A stretch of 64,000 nucleotides of DNA. It comes from Rhabdophis nuchalis. Lineage: Eukaryota; Chordata; Lepidosauria; Squamata; Natricidae. Position 1 is the stretch's first letter, and every line of letters begins with the position of its first letter. The DNA lies in assembly GCA_039707465.1 (NCBI GenBank), contig CM077644.1, positions 147,134,962 through 147,198,961 of the forward strand, written 5' to 3'. This document shows, one piece after another, positions 1-11,450 of the stretch. Made by a program: the position numbers and the translations under genes. Under the pieces are notes generated by a model. It was given only the letters and a program-made list of their open reading frames with translations, searched no databases and had not been told where the DNA came from.

Positions 1-197
1 AGCCGGAGCAGGAAAAGAGCAAATACTGTTAGTAATTCAACCCTTGAATTTTGGATATTTTGTTTGGATATTTTGGGAATTGGTGTCACGTTTGGTTTTG
101 GAGCTGCCACCAAGAATGCCACTTTTACAATCACCTCAATAAAAACTTTTCCATTTCCTAATGGCCCAATGTTACCTCATCAGTCTAGACTCCAGAG

Positions 198-333
198 CAG
201 TGTTTATCAACCTTGTCAACTTGAAGATGTCTGGACTTCAACTCCCAGGATTCCCCAGCCAACATTTGCTGGCTAGGGAATTCTGGGAGTTGAAGTCCAG
301 ACATCTTCAAGTTGACAAGGTTGAGAAACACTG
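198..333. mobile_element. Palindromic hAT MITE (copy 1)
   Basis: A nearly perfect inverted repeat from end to end, with ends CAGTGTTTATC and GAGAAACACTG around a central GCTGGCTAG motif. The flanking 8-bp duplication is CTCCAGAG / CTCTAGAG (7 of 8). It contains the family core TTGAAGTCC. Confidence 0.85.
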
Positions 334-413
334 CTCTAGAGAATCCTGATAGCCACACTAGATATTAACACTATCAGGGCTAGTTCTAGTTCTGGGCTTC
401 AACTAAAGTAGAC

Positions 414-745
414 TTAAAGGTAAAGATACCCCTCGCATACATGTGCTAGTCGCTCCCGACTCTAGGAGGCGGTGCTCATCTCCATTTCAAAGCTGAAGGG
501 ACAGCACTGTCCAAAGACATCTCCATGGTCATGTGGCTGTCATGATTAAATGCCGAAGGCTGTTACCTTCCCACCAAAGGTGGTTCCTATTTTTCTACTT
601 GCATTTTTTACATACTTTCGAACTGCTAGGTTGGCAGAAGCTGGGAGCTCACTTCATTACGCGGCACTAGGGATTCGACCCGCTGAAGTGCCGACCTTTC
701 TGATCGACAAGCTCAGCATCTTAGCCACTGAACCACCACGTCTCT
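414..745 (-). mobile_element. Sauria-type tRNA-derived SINE
   Basis: On the minus strand it has a tRNA-like head (GGTGGTTCAGTGGCTAAGATG, then a GTCGAATCCC B-box-like site), the body CCACCTTTGGTGGGAAGGTA, and a tail TTTACCTTTA. These are the features of squamate Sauria SINEs. Nearly full length. Confidence 0.85.
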
Positions 746-2289
746 TACATTGCCCGTAATCCTTAGAATTGCAGAATGATCTGTTGGAAGAAAAATCTGG
801 TCCGGTTACAAGCCAGGAGAAAGGAGTGGGAAATAAAATGGAAGCTGGCTGGTTGCAAGGAAAGAAGATGAGCCAAAGCAACAATAGCATTTAGTTCTGG
901 GACAGCTGACAATGTGGTTTGATGAGTACATGGATTTTTATAGAGTTCTGGGATTTTGTGATTGAGATATTGTGAGGGGTTGTGCCTTCTGTCTTTTGCT
1001 ATTCTAATGGTGATGGGTTAATCCTTTTATAACCTAAAGGCCTGTTTTTAGAATTTGGGTGGGGGAATGTAAATTCTTAATCCCATCACCTGGAACTGAA
1101 GGTGTTTTGTTTCTGAATAAATTGGCCTGGTTTTCTTAATGGGCACAAAATATCCATCTCTAAGGACTTCAGGCATCTGCTGGAGGGTGTTTTGCTATGC
1201 AGGAAGCTCCATTTCTCATTTGGGAAAATATAATATTCTGCCTCATTTAATATTTCATTCTCTGGAGGTGGGGGGGCGGGGGGCTTCTTACAGAACTTTT
1301 TCAATCTAAAATAGAAACCATTGATTTTATTTAATTTTTTGGGGTCCAGCAACTTTATTGCGCACACCACTCTGCTTTGTTTTGGCTTTTTTGCAAGGGA
1401 AAATTGAACTATACTTAATGTTTGATATTAAAATGATGAAAAACATTTGACAGGTCTATATTTTAAACCTATATTTCAAGCATTCTTTGCCAGAGGGGAT
1501 TGTACACTACATTAAAGCATAGTAACATTAGATTACAAATAAAATCATGAAGCTCATAGGATAAATCAGAGATGAAGTATATTAAAGTTAATCTTTCCAA
1601 AGCCAGTTTGGTTATATAAATTTTACGCAAAATGCGATCCACTGATTTAAGACAAAGGGAATCATCATTTCAAGAGATTCTGTCTCGGAAGGTTTGTCAG
1701 CCAATCTAGATAAAAAGCAAGCAATTGCACAATAAGAAATAGAATTCCAAACACAGTTCATTCCAACAGTTGTTTATGTTATCAGCCACCTGATATTTTG
1801 GGTACCAGGAACCACTTCCATGGAGAGAGGGTTTTTTCTGTGGAGTGGAGGGGGTATGCCTGCACCCCTTGAAAGGGGCTTTGCTAGTTTGTGCAGACTA
1901 GTTTTTGGTATGCCATGGACTGGTACTGGTCCCCAGACTGGAGCTTAGAAACCCCTGATTTATTGATTAAGCAACAAAATGACCACGTGCCCAAATATTA
2001 AAAGCTTCCTCGAAGAACCAGCAGTTTGTTTTGTGTACTTTTCTGAGGTATAAAATCCATGGAAAAAAATGAAAGGGATTCTATTCGTCGGTCAGTCTGT
2101 TCATCAGAAAGATCTCCCTCTGCAAGCAAACCAGAGCAGATTCAACTTTGATGTGCAGGAGAAGCAGGTGTGGGTTCCTGCCAGTTCTAACCTCTTCTAT
2201 AGAAGAGGTTCCACAAATCTACAGTGCCGTTTAGAACCGGTTCCAGCTCCCACCCCCACCCATCTGCCCATCATCGAGAGGAGGACTTC
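746..2289. other. No gene seen
   Basis: AT-rich sequence without a convincing exon or intact repeat. The stretch at about 1805-1960 (ACCAGGAACCACTTCCATGG, then CCATGGACTGGTACTGGTCC and AAACCCCTG) looks like a decayed hAT relic. Confidence 0.4.
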
Positions 2290-2415
2290 TAGGAGTTGAA
2301 GTCCACAAGTCTTAAAGCTGTCAAGTTTGAACACCCCTGGAAATTTTTTCTAAAGGATTAGGGGTGCAAGGGTCTTGTAACTTGACAGCTTTAAGACTTG
2401 TGTGCTTCAAATGCC
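2290..2415. repeat. Decayed fold-back related to the palindromic MITE family
   Basis: The stretch GACTTCTAGGAGTTGAAGTC with CTTAAAGCTGTCAAG at 2309-2325 is mirrored by CTTGACAGCTTTAAG at 2381-2395. It looks like a rearranged copy with the arms reversed in order. Confidence 0.45.
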
Positions 2416-2424
2416 AGAGTTTCT

Positions 2425-2678
2425 GAGCCAACATTTTGGTTGCTAAGCAAGAGCATTGTTAAATGAGTTTCATCACATTTTACAGGTTGGCCACGCCCAT
2501 CCAGTTACATGACTGTTAAGCCACTCCCACTCGGTCACATGGCTGCCAAGCCACTCCCACACAGTCACATGGCTTACAAGCCACTCCCACACAGTCACAT
2601 GGCCGGCATGCCACTCCCACAAAGCAGGCCACACCTACAGAAGAGATTCTAAAAAATTTTGAAGTCCACCACTGAGGA
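2425..2678. mobile_element. Fragment of the 8863-type hAT family with internal 30-bp minisatellite
   Basis: The stretch TTGGTTGCTAAGCAAGAGC at 2440-2460 is the reverse complement of the interior of 8863-9225. The right end is GAAGTCCACCACTG. The 30-bp unit beginning CCACTCCCACACAGTCACAT is repeated four times at 2491-2610, plus a partial copy. Confidence 0.6.
2491..2630. repeat. 30-bp tandem repeat, about 4.5 copies
   Basis: Units begin at 2491, 2521, 2551, 2581 and 2611, and each has the frame CCACTCCCAC-N-CAGTCACATGGC. It grew from the GTCATGTGAC core of the hAT family above. Confidence 0.9.
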
Positions 2679-3534
2679 AAATCCAGAAAAAGAAAGATGG
2701 ATTTAAAAAATGGGCAAGATCGCACTGGGGGTACAAAAAAAAGTGTTCTCCCCCAGTGAACTTCCAAATGCCACACCTGACTGGCCACGCCCCTCCCACC
2801 CCACCCCTCTCAGGAGTCTCCACATAACCCCCTTTATCATGCCAGGTAAGTGCAGGCTCACACCTGCGGTTCAGGGAGGGAGGGAAACGGCCTACCAGAG
2901 GTTCTGGAAGTCTGGTAATGGGCCTGTCTCTGGCCTCCAGAGATCCTCCAGAGCCCGGGCTAGGTCATTTTCACCCTCCCAGAGGCTCAAAAAAAGCCTC
3001 CAGAGCCTTCAGAGGGCAAAAAACGCCCTCCCACCATGGGAGCAATTTTTGAAGCCCAACACATATGCACCCAGCCTGATATGGAAGAAAGTGCAGAGGT
3101 CTTCTATGGCTTTGTCTAATAAATAATTCCAGAAGCTGTCTCCTTGAATGTCTTCTCTATATGGTTTCTCTTAGAGTAAATATCCCACAACCCCAAGCTG
3201 GCATTTTTTTGAATCTGTAGCAATACATCTCTAAAAATCCTATAAGTGAGGACATTACAATGCCAAATTTCTGAAGGACACTTCTGGAGGTGGAGAAAGG
3301 TGAAAAGTTAGGAAGGATGTAAATAATAACTGTATCCTTGTACTAATAAGGGTGGGATGTTAAAAGGACAGAATTCAAATTTTATAGCAATTTGCATACT
3401 TGGTACAAGGGAATGATAAGTATGCTCTTCTGCTTTGCCATCCACATTTTAGTGGAAACAGAATAATCAAGTATTGGGATCCTTTTTTGCTTTTTTCTGC
3501 CCTTGTTCCTTTTTTGCTTAGAATTCATCTAGGT

Positions 3535-4133
3535 CAGTGGTAGTCAAGCTGGTCCCTACTGCCTACTAGTGAGCATTCCAGCTTTCATGGTGGGCGGTAG
3601 GGGTTTTGTCGATACTGAAGCAATACAATACAATACAATAGCAGAGTTGGAAGGGACCTTGTAGGTCTTCTAGTCCAACCCCCTGCGTGGGCAGGAACCT
3701 TATACCATTTCAGACAAATGGCTATCTAACATCTTTTTAAAGACTTCCAGGGTTGGGGCATTCACAACTGCTGGAGGCAAGTTGTTCCAGAGGTTAATTG
3801 TTCTGACTGTCAGGAAATTTCTCCTTAGTTCTAAGTTGCTTCTCTCCTTGATTAGTTTCCACCCATTGCTTCTTGTTCTGTCCTCAGGTGCCTTGGAGAA
3901 TAGTTTGACTCCCTCTTCTTTGTGGCACCCTCTGAGATATCGGAACACTGCTATCATGTCTCCCCTGGTCCTTCTCTTCATCAAACTAGACAGTTTCTTT
4001 CCTTTTTTAAATTTAATTGACTTCGCTACTTTATAAATCACCATTACTGTGGAACCGGTGGGCGGTTAGAAAATTTTACTACTAACAGAGATACAAAAGT
4101 GGGCGGTAGGTATAAAAAGGTTGACTACCTCTG
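3535..4133. mobile_element. hAT-type element with nested CR1 insertion
   Basis: The ends are CAGTGGTAGTC and GACTACCTCTG. The perfect 8-bp duplication ATCTAGGT (3527-3534, 4134-4141) is the hAT signature. A sister copy at 60157-60380 matches both flanks of the interior, so about 375 bp of extra DNA here, from about 3624 to 4000, is a later insertion (a CR1 LINE). Confidence 0.85.
3624..4000 (-). mobile_element. CR1 LINE 3' end (ORF2 C-terminus), nested
   Basis: On the minus strand this encodes the CR1-type C-terminus, with RRTRGDMIAVFRYLRG and ELRRNFLTVRTINLWNNLPP. The typical CR1 3' UTR and short (ATTGT)n tail at 3624-3645 follow. It is 5'-truncated and sits inside the hAT element at 3535-4133; the open frame runs on into hAT sequence at its N-terminal end. 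Confidence 0.85.
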
Positions 4134-4170
4134 ATCTAGGTCTTCATTCTAGAAGAATAAGCAATGTGTT

Positions 4171-4346
4171 TGTGTTTGTGTGTGTGTTGTGTGTGTATGG
4201 TGTGTGTGTGTGTAAATAGAGATTGAAATGGAGAAGGAGAGGGTGAAGGAGGGAGAAGGAGAAAGGAGGAGAAGGAGAAAGGAGGAGGAGAAGAAAGGAG
4301 GAGGAGAAAGGAGGAGGAGGAGAAAAGAAAGAGGAGGAGGAGGAGG
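4171..4346. repeat. (TG)n followed by GGA-rich purine tract
   Basis: A TGTGTG run at about 4171-4214, then about 130 bp of GGAGAA/GGAGGA units with very few pyrimidines. Long open frames across it on the minus strand are low-complexity artefacts. Confidence 0.95.
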
Positions 4347-4439
4347 ACATGGACATAGACAATAAAAAGTGAGGGTAGAAAGTGCTGTATCTCTGACCCA
4401 CTTGGAAAAGACAAGAGTTTGCACAATTTGAACTAAGAA

Positions 4440-4935
4440 GAAGGGGAGGGTTGACGTCTAGAAGCACCTGCTATCTTCAGATATGGTATGTGACTTTGTT
4501 TAATTTCATAATACAAAGTTGGACGAGAAAGTTACAATTACTAAAAAAACCCGATACACATCTAAAAATTGGGAAAGGACGAAACTAGCAATTAGTGGTT
4601 TCCCACACTAATTATTTTGAAAGATACCATAATTTACAGAAAAGGAAACAAATGAGGATGGTACAACTGTTCATTGTTAAAATTGCAAGCTCCGAATGAG
4701 CTCGATTGCAACTGAGGTCTTGGCATTGCTTCATACCTTCTGTGTCAAGGACAAGTACTCTGTTGTTTCTAATCAAGATGAAGGACGACAAGATGTTGTA
4801 TCCTTCAGTGGCTCAAGCTTATCCACCTGAGGCTTTTCCGATGAATAAAGGTAGGCATTCAGATTCAAATTTATGGAATATCCTGATCTAATGGATAGTT
4901 AAATACGAACCATTTTTAATTTTTTGCATCTGTCT
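4440..4935. other. No gene seen
   Basis: Unique-looking AT-rich DNA without recognised features. Confidence 0.4.
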
Positions 4936-4938
4936 TTA

Positions 4939-5284
4939 TAGGTAAAGGTTCCCCTTGCACTTATGTGCTAGTTGTTCCCGACTCTAGGGGGAACCATCTC
5001 CATTTCAAAGCCAAAGAGCCAGCGCTATCCGAAGATGTCTCCGTGGTCATGTGGCCGGCATGACTAAACGCCAAAGATGCACGGAACGCTGTTACTTTCC
5101 CACCAAAGGTGGTTCCTATTTTTCTACTTGCATGTTTACATTCTTTCGAACTGCTAAGTTGGCAGAAGCTGGAACAAGTAACGGGAGCGCACTCCATTAC
5201 GCAGCGCTAGGGATTCGAACTGCCGAACTGCCAACTTTTCTAATCCAGAAGCTCAATGCCTTAGCCACTGAGTCACCTCGTCCC
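4939..5284 (-). mobile_element. Sauria-type tRNA-derived SINE
   Basis: Nearly full-length second copy on the minus strand, with head GAGGTGACTCAGTGGCTAAG, B-box GTTCGAATCCC, the shared body and the ACCTTTACC tail. Confidence 0.85.
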
Positions 5285-5289
5285 TTTTA

Positions 5290-5788
5290 TCTTATTTTGT
5301 CTTTATAGCAGGAATTTAATCCCAAACCTCACTAACAGCTATGGATTCGTTCAAGATTATTTTATCAGAAATCTTAGAGACTGTCAAATTGTGTTTTCCC
5401 ACAGACATAAATGATGATATTCAGTGTTACAATGTCACAGTAATACTTATTTGAATCAGTTGGTGCCAGATTGGAGATGAGCAATATGTAGCTCACCAAA
5501 TGTTATCCAGTTGTTTAGTTAGCTAGCTTTAGCTCACTTTTCTATTTGTAAAAGCACTTAGGGTGGCTTATGGTTCTCCTCCTTACCACTGGTAAGGCCA
5601 TTCAAGGGATATGATGAGGGATAGTTGAGCAATAACTGGATAATCTGGATAAACCCATCTATGGGGCTATGTGATTAAGAATTTCATTCATGCTGTAGAA
5701 AATATGGCAGGGGAAAAAAAACAGAAAAATATCTTACAAAAATTTGCTCTTGCTACATAGTCAATCTTCACTTTGTTTTGGCCAGCAA
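5290..5788. other. No gene seen
   Basis: Unique-looking DNA between a SINE and a LINE tail. Confidence 0.4.
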
Positions 5789-6190
5789 ATAATAATAATA
5801 ATAATAAATTGGAATTTATTAACCGCACCCTCTCCCCACAGGGACCCGGGGCGGTGCACAGGCATAATTAAAACAATATATGATAATACAAACATTACTA
5901 AAATAAAATTAAATAAATTACCCGTGCTAAAAATACAATTAAAAAACCCATTAAAATTTATCGTTAAATGATACTGTTTTAGTGCAAGGCAAATTAAGTT
6001 GCAATAAATGGTGGGTTTTTCTGCAGGCTGAAAAAAATATATTCTCTGACCACTCCTCCGAAAATAGGTTAGGAGAGGTGGTGAGTTTTGGCCCATAGTT
6101 ACCACAGTGGGTCCAGCCCTCTGTCAAAAACTCTAACTGTGTTCTAGCAAACTTCGTCCGATCGAGCTGTCAGACCCATATAGGAAACGT
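5789..6190 (-). mobile_element. L2-like LINE 3' end, AAT-tailed subfamily
   Basis: The (AAT)n tail at 5789-5806 precedes CCGCACCCTCTCCCCACAGG and CGGGGCGGTGCACAGGC. The same subfamily is at 51826-52550. The part above 5950 is decayed and its limit is uncertain. Confidence 0.7.
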
Positions 6191-6279
6191 GAAGCCCAGA
6201 TGATAGGCAAGATGAAAGGAACATAATGATCATGGCATTATTTTAGCCATAGCAGACAAAACAAAACTTCAGTAGTAAA

Positions 6280-6414
6280 CAGGGGTTCCCAAACTTGGCA
6301 ACTTGAAGACTTGTGGACTTTAACTTCCAGAATTCTCCAGCCAGCTCTGCTGGCTGGAGAATTCTGGGAGTTGAAGTCCACAAATCTTCAAGGTGCTAAG
6401 TTTGGGAACCCCTG
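6280..6414. mobile_element. Palindromic hAT MITE (copy 2)
   Basis: Same fold-back family, with ends CAGGGGTTCCC and GGGAACCCCTG and a central CTGCTGGCTGG. No clean TSD is left. Confidence 0.8.
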
Positions 6415-6584
6415 GTCTACTGAATAGACATCCCCAATTGTTTAAGTGAGTGTTGCATTCCTTTGGAGAAATCTTGGAGATGCTCCATTGTTATGTCCTT
6501 CAATGGACACTGTGCAAGCTAAGGATGCTTTTACCATCTTTGGCTAGTTTGGATGGCACTGCTGTCAATCAAAGAGGATTTCAA

Positions 6585-6655
6585 AGAGCTGGCTGGAGAA
6601 TTCTGGGAATTGAAGTCCACAAGTCTTCAAGTTGCCAAGTTTGGGAACCTCTGAC
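6585..6655. mobile_element. Half copy of palindromic hAT MITE
   Basis: Only the right arm is recognisable, from GCTGGCTGGAGAATTCTGGG to AGTTTGGGAACCTCTG. It lies 170 bp from a complete copy. Confidence 0.65.
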
Positions 6656-6659
6656 TTAG

Positions 6660-7649
6660 GACACTGGTCAATTACTTCCTCTAGCAATCTTGATGGCGTT
6701 TCTCCACCAGCATCACATCACTGTACCAGAACAAATCCTACCCAGGGAGGGAGCCGATTGCAACTACAGAAAATGAGACCTTCCCACAGCAGCTCAAAGC
6801 AGACCGTAAAGGTTGGGGAAATTCCAGTCCTTACCATTTCATCGCCACATTCATGGTAGAATAACAGCAATCTTGCATAGGAGTAAGGCTAGTATTTGGA
6901 GAAGAAAAACACATCAAACTAATATCAGGGGGGGAAATGGTTAGCTGTCCTTGGATATGAGAGGAAGGTTACATCATGCAAATATGTCATTATAGAAGGC
7001 ACTGTCGTTATAGAAGATAACAAGACATTTTCCTATTGAAGTTAAGGGGCTGTGAGGTTATGTGTTTTCAATGACATATGACGATGTATGCATTGGTTGT
7101 GCGAAAGATATTTTAATATGAACATGCTACTCAGGCTAAGATGCAATTACTAAGATGAGGAATCTTCCTTTGGAAATTCATCTATCAGTGCTCATTTATC
7201 TAAATGTATTCTAAATAGAAACCTGTTTGCTTTAATTATTAATTATTGCAAGTTACTACTGAGACTTGGAATGACAGTACGGTTATGGAGATGTGGTTTG
7301 CAAGTGCATCTTTTATTAAAAGATGTAAACTTTCATGAGATATAGCTCACTTCATCATAAGCATAGAATGACTAAACTCATAAAGGATTTAATCAGAATG
7401 CGGTGGAAGAACTCATCTACATTCAAGTTTCAGATAATCTAAAGATTTCAATAAACACAACTGGGGTTTCATATATTACAAATGTTAATTGTTAATATAC
7501 TTATGATCTGTCTTACATGTAACCTGCATGTCTTTTTCCTTTTCTGTGGTTTCTGAGCCATTTTGGCTTGGACTGTAGCAAGCATCTCCAAATTCACCCC
7601 ATTTGCCTCTTCCAACAGCATATTCACTGGCTGTTTTTGGACACAAGAG
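6660..7649. other. No gene seen
   Basis: AT-rich, with no supported exon, RNA gene or clear transposon ends. Confidence 0.4.
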
Positions 7650-7772
7650 ATATTTCTTTTTTTTTTAAACTAAATGTTATTAAGTTTTACAACCAACATA
7701 AAATTATTAAATTGGTAAAGGATAAGGAAGGAAGGAAGAAAGGAAGGAAGGAAGGAAGGAAGGAAGGAAGGA

Positions 7773-7843
<71 letters not shown>

Positions 7844-8750
7844 GGGGGAAGGACAAAAAGAGGGGAAGGGAGGAGAGAACAAGTGCAGAAAAACTGAAGC
7901 AAAAGATGTAGAAAAATTTCTGCAGCCATTTCAAATTACAGTATAATATTGGTTCTCAGTCTATGATTACAAAATAGACCACTTTTTTCTATTATTCATT
8001 TTTTTCCTAATCATCACAAATCACAAATCATTGGTTCTTTTTTTCCTGCTTCATACAAAAATTCCATAAAAGGTTTTCACTCAGCCATAATGTTGTCTTT
8101 TTATCTAATCAAAGAGGCTTATTTAGCCACCTCTGCAAGTTCCATCATCTTCATCAGCCTTTCCTCCATTGTGGGTAATGTTGAACCTTTTCATTTTGAA
8201 CATGATTGCTGTTGTTTTATATATTAAAATAAAGTTCCATTATTATTTTTTCTTGTTGTCTGCCCATTAGTCTCAAAAGAAAATTCCCTGGTTTGAACTG
8301 CACTTTAACAACATCTTCTGAATTAAATGTATTTATTTGATTCCAAATATTTCTGGTTTTTTTCCATGTCCAGGAAACATTGTAAAATGTCCCTTCATTT
8401 TTGTTCATGGTTCCAGTAAAGATTTGAAGTTCTTTTATATATTCTAGACAGTTTCTCTGGTGATAAATACTAGCTATACAGCATTTTATAAAAATTCTCT
8501 TTAAGGCTACATGAAGTGAATTTCTGTCCTTCCAACCACATATTTTTCCCTTGATCCCCATTTTAGCCCATTTTATCATACATACTTTCACTTGTTCTTC
8601 AGATTTAGGGCACTTTCAAAATAGCCTGACATGTCACATAGATACTACTTCTGACCTATTAGACAATTTCATAGTGGCCAAAACCATGATTCAAAGCACT
8701 AGCTTTCATTCAAGCAGCTTTCATCCATCTCCACCCACCACATGTTAAGA
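7650..8750 (-). mobile_element. Decayed 3' end of an L1 LINE (ORF2 C-terminus and 3' UTR)
   Basis: A 124-codon open stretch at 8591-8217 (minus) contains VCMIKWAKMG and EGTFYNVSWTWKKTRNIW. These resemble the C-terminal region of vertebrate L1 ORF2, where a Cys/Trp-rich segment follows the reverse transcriptase. The sequence downstream to about 7650 is AT-rich and interrupted by a GGAA/GAAA microsatellite. The 5' part is missing. It shows that autonomous L1s existed in this lineage, relevant to the ORF1-only element at 17-19 kb. Confidence 0.55.
7727..7842. repeat. (GGAA)n then (GAAA)n microsatellite
   Basis: About 45 bp of GGAA units pass into about 70 bp of GAAA units, all purine on the plus strand. 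Located in the L1 3' region. Confidence 0.97.
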
Positions 8751-8862
8751 AAACTGAGTGGTGACCAGCAGTTAAATGTTAGCAGGAGAAGAAATGAAGT
8801 TTAAAGAATTATGTCACTGTTGATGGAAGGAAAAAATCTGCCTCAGGACTGTTGCTTTGCAG

Positions 8863-9225
8863 CAGTGGTGGGTTTCAAATTTTTAAAAACCTACTCTCTG
8901 GGTGTGGCCTATTTTGTGGGCGTGGCTTGGCAGTCATGTGACAGGGTGGCCACCTTTTAAAATGTGGTGAAACTCATTTAACAACGCTCTTGCTTAGCAA
9001 CCAAAATTTTGGACTCAATTGTGATGATAAATTCTTTCTTTCTTTCTCTTTTTTCTTTCTTTCTTTCCTTTCTTCCTTCCTTTCCTTTCCTTCCCGTTGG
9101 GTCACTGGCAGCGGGCGGGCCAGATTTACTTCCAGGTACGCCAGTGGAACCCCCTCTCACCGGTTCTCTAAATTTCACCAACCGGCTCTCGCGAGTAGGT
9201 GCGAGCCTGCAGAAACCCACCACTG
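8863..9225. mobile_element. hAT element, CAGTGGTGGGTTTC end family, perfect TSD
   Basis: Ends CAGTGGTGGGTTTC and GAAACCCACCACTG, with perfect TSD CTTTGCAG (8855-8862, 9226-9233). The interior holds the GGGCGTGGCTTGGCAGTCATG core and a CTTT-rich tract at about 9036-9093. No transposase frame. Confidence 0.9.
9036..9094. repeat. CTTT/CCTT pyrimidine tract
   Basis: TTTC and TTCC units inside the hAT element at 8863-9225, where it replaces or expands part of the interior. Confidence 0.9.
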
Positions 9226-9307
9226 CTTTGCAGGGTGCCTCACGGTCTCTCTGTTCCTGTTCAACATCTGTATGATTGCTAGTCATCTTTCAGTACAGGA
9301 TTAGATG

Positions 9308-9736
9308 CAGTGGTAGGATTCAAAAATTTCTACTATTGGTTCTATGGGCGTGGCTTGGTGGGTATGGCATGTGTTGCTTGATGGGGAGTGGCTTGGTAGG
9401 CATGGCAGGGGGAACAATACTGCAAAATCCCCATTCCCTCCCCACTCCTGGGGGAAGGATACCCCAACATCTCCATTTCCACCCCACTCCAGAAGAAGGA
9501 TATTGCAAAATCCCCATTCCCTCCACACCCCACTCTCCTGCTTTCCAGATCCATTCTCCTGTGCAGGGCAACAAAAGAAGACCCAACCTGGGACTCCGAT
9601 CAGCTGGGACTCAGGAGGCAGGGAAGAGATCGGGTTGGGGCTAGTCAGAGGTGGTATTTGCTGGTTCTCTGAACTACTCATAATTTCAACTACCAGTTCG
9701 CTAGAACTGGGCAGAACTGGCTGAATACTACCTCTG
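9308..9736. mobile_element. hAT element, related family, perfect TSD
   Basis: The left end is CAGTGGTAGGATTC and the right end GAATACTACCTCTG, with perfect TSD ATTAGATG (9300-9307, 9737-9744). The interior contains three imperfect repeats of an AAAATCCCCATTCCCTCC-like unit. It lies only 82 bp from the preceding element. Confidence 0.9.
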
Positions 9737-9989
9737 ATTAGATGTCATCCTTACATTAATGACGTTCAATTATACAGTACATCTCAACTTTAGGGCCCCC
9801 ATGAGAGGTTCACTCTTGTCTGTTGGCTATAGGAGTCTCAATGGATAGACTCAAACACATTTTACAAGACGGAGTGACTGTGAGTTGTGATATCTTAGGT
9901 CTAGAGATATTCCTTCTGGAGTTGCACTGCCCAAGATGCTGTATATAATTTGAGATCTTCCTCATTTTACAGCTCAAAGAGCCTTGCAC

Positions 9990-10995
9990 AGTTCCATCTT
10001 CCGCACCAATTGGCCCTGCTCCTGGATCATAGTCACTCACACCTCAACCACCTTGTGTGGTGATGTCTGCAATGTGTTGTACATGGGACTGCCCTTGGCG
10101 ACCAGTTGGAAAATTAAGCTGGTCAAGAATGCATCATCATTGGTAATTATGGACATACTTTATTATATTCGTGTAGTATTTCTGCTTCCCAAGCTGCACT
10201 GGATACCAGTGAAGTTCTGGGCGCAAAGCAAAGATTTGGTTCTTACCTATAAAGCTCTTAATGACACAGGGCCATGCTACTCATAGGATTGTCTGCAAAT
10301 CATTATTTCTGTCCATTCAATAAGATCTGGCAAATTCATGGCGCTCTGGGTCCTGCTGTTGTCAACATCTTCTGTCGGGACCAAGGAGAGGTGTCTTCTC
10401 TGTTGCTGCTTCGACCTTTGGAAAAGATTCCTCCTTGAGATTCAGCTGGCCCTGCTCCTCCTTCCAGTGGTGGGATTCAATTTTTTTTCTGTGGGCGTAG
10501 CTTTGTGGACGTGGGGTAGCTTTGTGGGTGTGGCTTTGTGGGCATGGCAGGGGATCGATACTGCAAAATCCCCATTCCCTCCCCACCCCATTAACCTGCT
10601 TTCCAACTCCGTTCTCCTTTCCAGGGCAACAAAAGAAGATCAGCTGGGAGGCAGTGGGGGCAGGGCCAGCCTATTTGCCTGTTCTCTGAACTACTCAAAA
10701 TTTCCGCTACTGGTTCTCCAGAACTGATCAGAACTGGCTGAATACCACCTCTGCTTCCGTCCTGCCAGAAAATATTCACCACTTTTTTCCCTCCTCCAGC
10801 ATTAGATCTGACATATTTGGATGATTTTTTTTTCACTCCAATACTTTATGTGTTTCTGTGTTCCTGTTTTGGATTATATTCATTATGTTTTGCTTTATTA
10901 TGTATTTTTTTTTATTGAGTCATTATTTTTTATTAGCGAAATAAGCCACCCTGTTTCATTTGCCAAGTGGGCAGCGATATAAATCAAGCAAACAA
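9990..10995 (+). mobile_element. Decayed L2-like LINE, interrupted by a hAT element
   Basis: Nucleotides encode remnants of the C-terminus (ACATGGGACTGCCCTTGGCG, CTGCACTGGATACCAGTGAA, TATAAAGCTCTTAATGACAC). It ends in GCAGCGATATAAATC with an AAAT-rich tail at about 10970-11000. It is old and full of stops. The element at 10465-10753 splits it. Confidence 0.6.
10465..10753. mobile_element. hAT element of the 9308 family, nested in an L2-like relic
   Basis: Ends CAGTGGTGGGATTC and GAATACCACCTCTG; the flanks CCTCCTTC / CTTCCGTC match at 6 of 8. The interior shares the AAATCCCCATTCCCTCCCCA core with 9308-9736 and 32042-32408. It splits the LINE relic at 9990-10995. Confidence 0.8.
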
Positions 10996-11359
10996 ATAAT
11001 TAAAATACTACGATGTGTGAGTTCAGCTATTTGGCTTTATAAATCATGGTTGATAGCCTGGCATTATGCATAAGTCAGGCCAATATGGCTTGTTTAACTA
11101 ACCTTGGTAAAACCAAATATGACCAAAGAGATCAACTAAACTCTAGTTAAACTTTTCCAGTAATTTCAATTCATATCCAACCTGTAATAAGATATGGTCA
11201 CAGGAAGACCACCATTGTTAGTTGTTTGTCAGAATGTTGTGGAGTAACCACAGATCTTTTAATGTACAATTTCAGCTAAAGAGCACAGATGAACCACTGT
11301 TTAAAGAAATAAATTATTGAAACTCTCCCCCTCCCCCTCAAAAAAATATGACATTAAAC

Positions 11360-11450
11360 CAGGGGTGAAATGCTACTGGTTCAGACTGGTTCGCCTGAAT
11401 GGTAATGAAAAATGCGAGCCAGTAGCAAAGGTAAGTTGATTTCAACCCTG
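11360..11450. mobile_element. 91-bp miniature hAT-type element with perfect TSD
   Basis: Starts CAGGGGTGAAATGCTAC and ends GATTTCAACCCTG, with perfect 8-bp TSD CATTAAAC (11352-11359, 11451-11458). At 91 bp it is among the smallest MITEs in the window. Confidence 0.85.

Noticed and set aside
4136..4467. Several Ser/Leu-rich open frames of 90-107 codons
   Set aside because: They are translations of the TG and GGA microsatellite tract in all frames.
7568..7934. Lys/Glu/Arg- or Phe/Leu/Ser-rich open frames
   Set aside because: Translations of the GGAA/GAAA microsatellite, not proteins.
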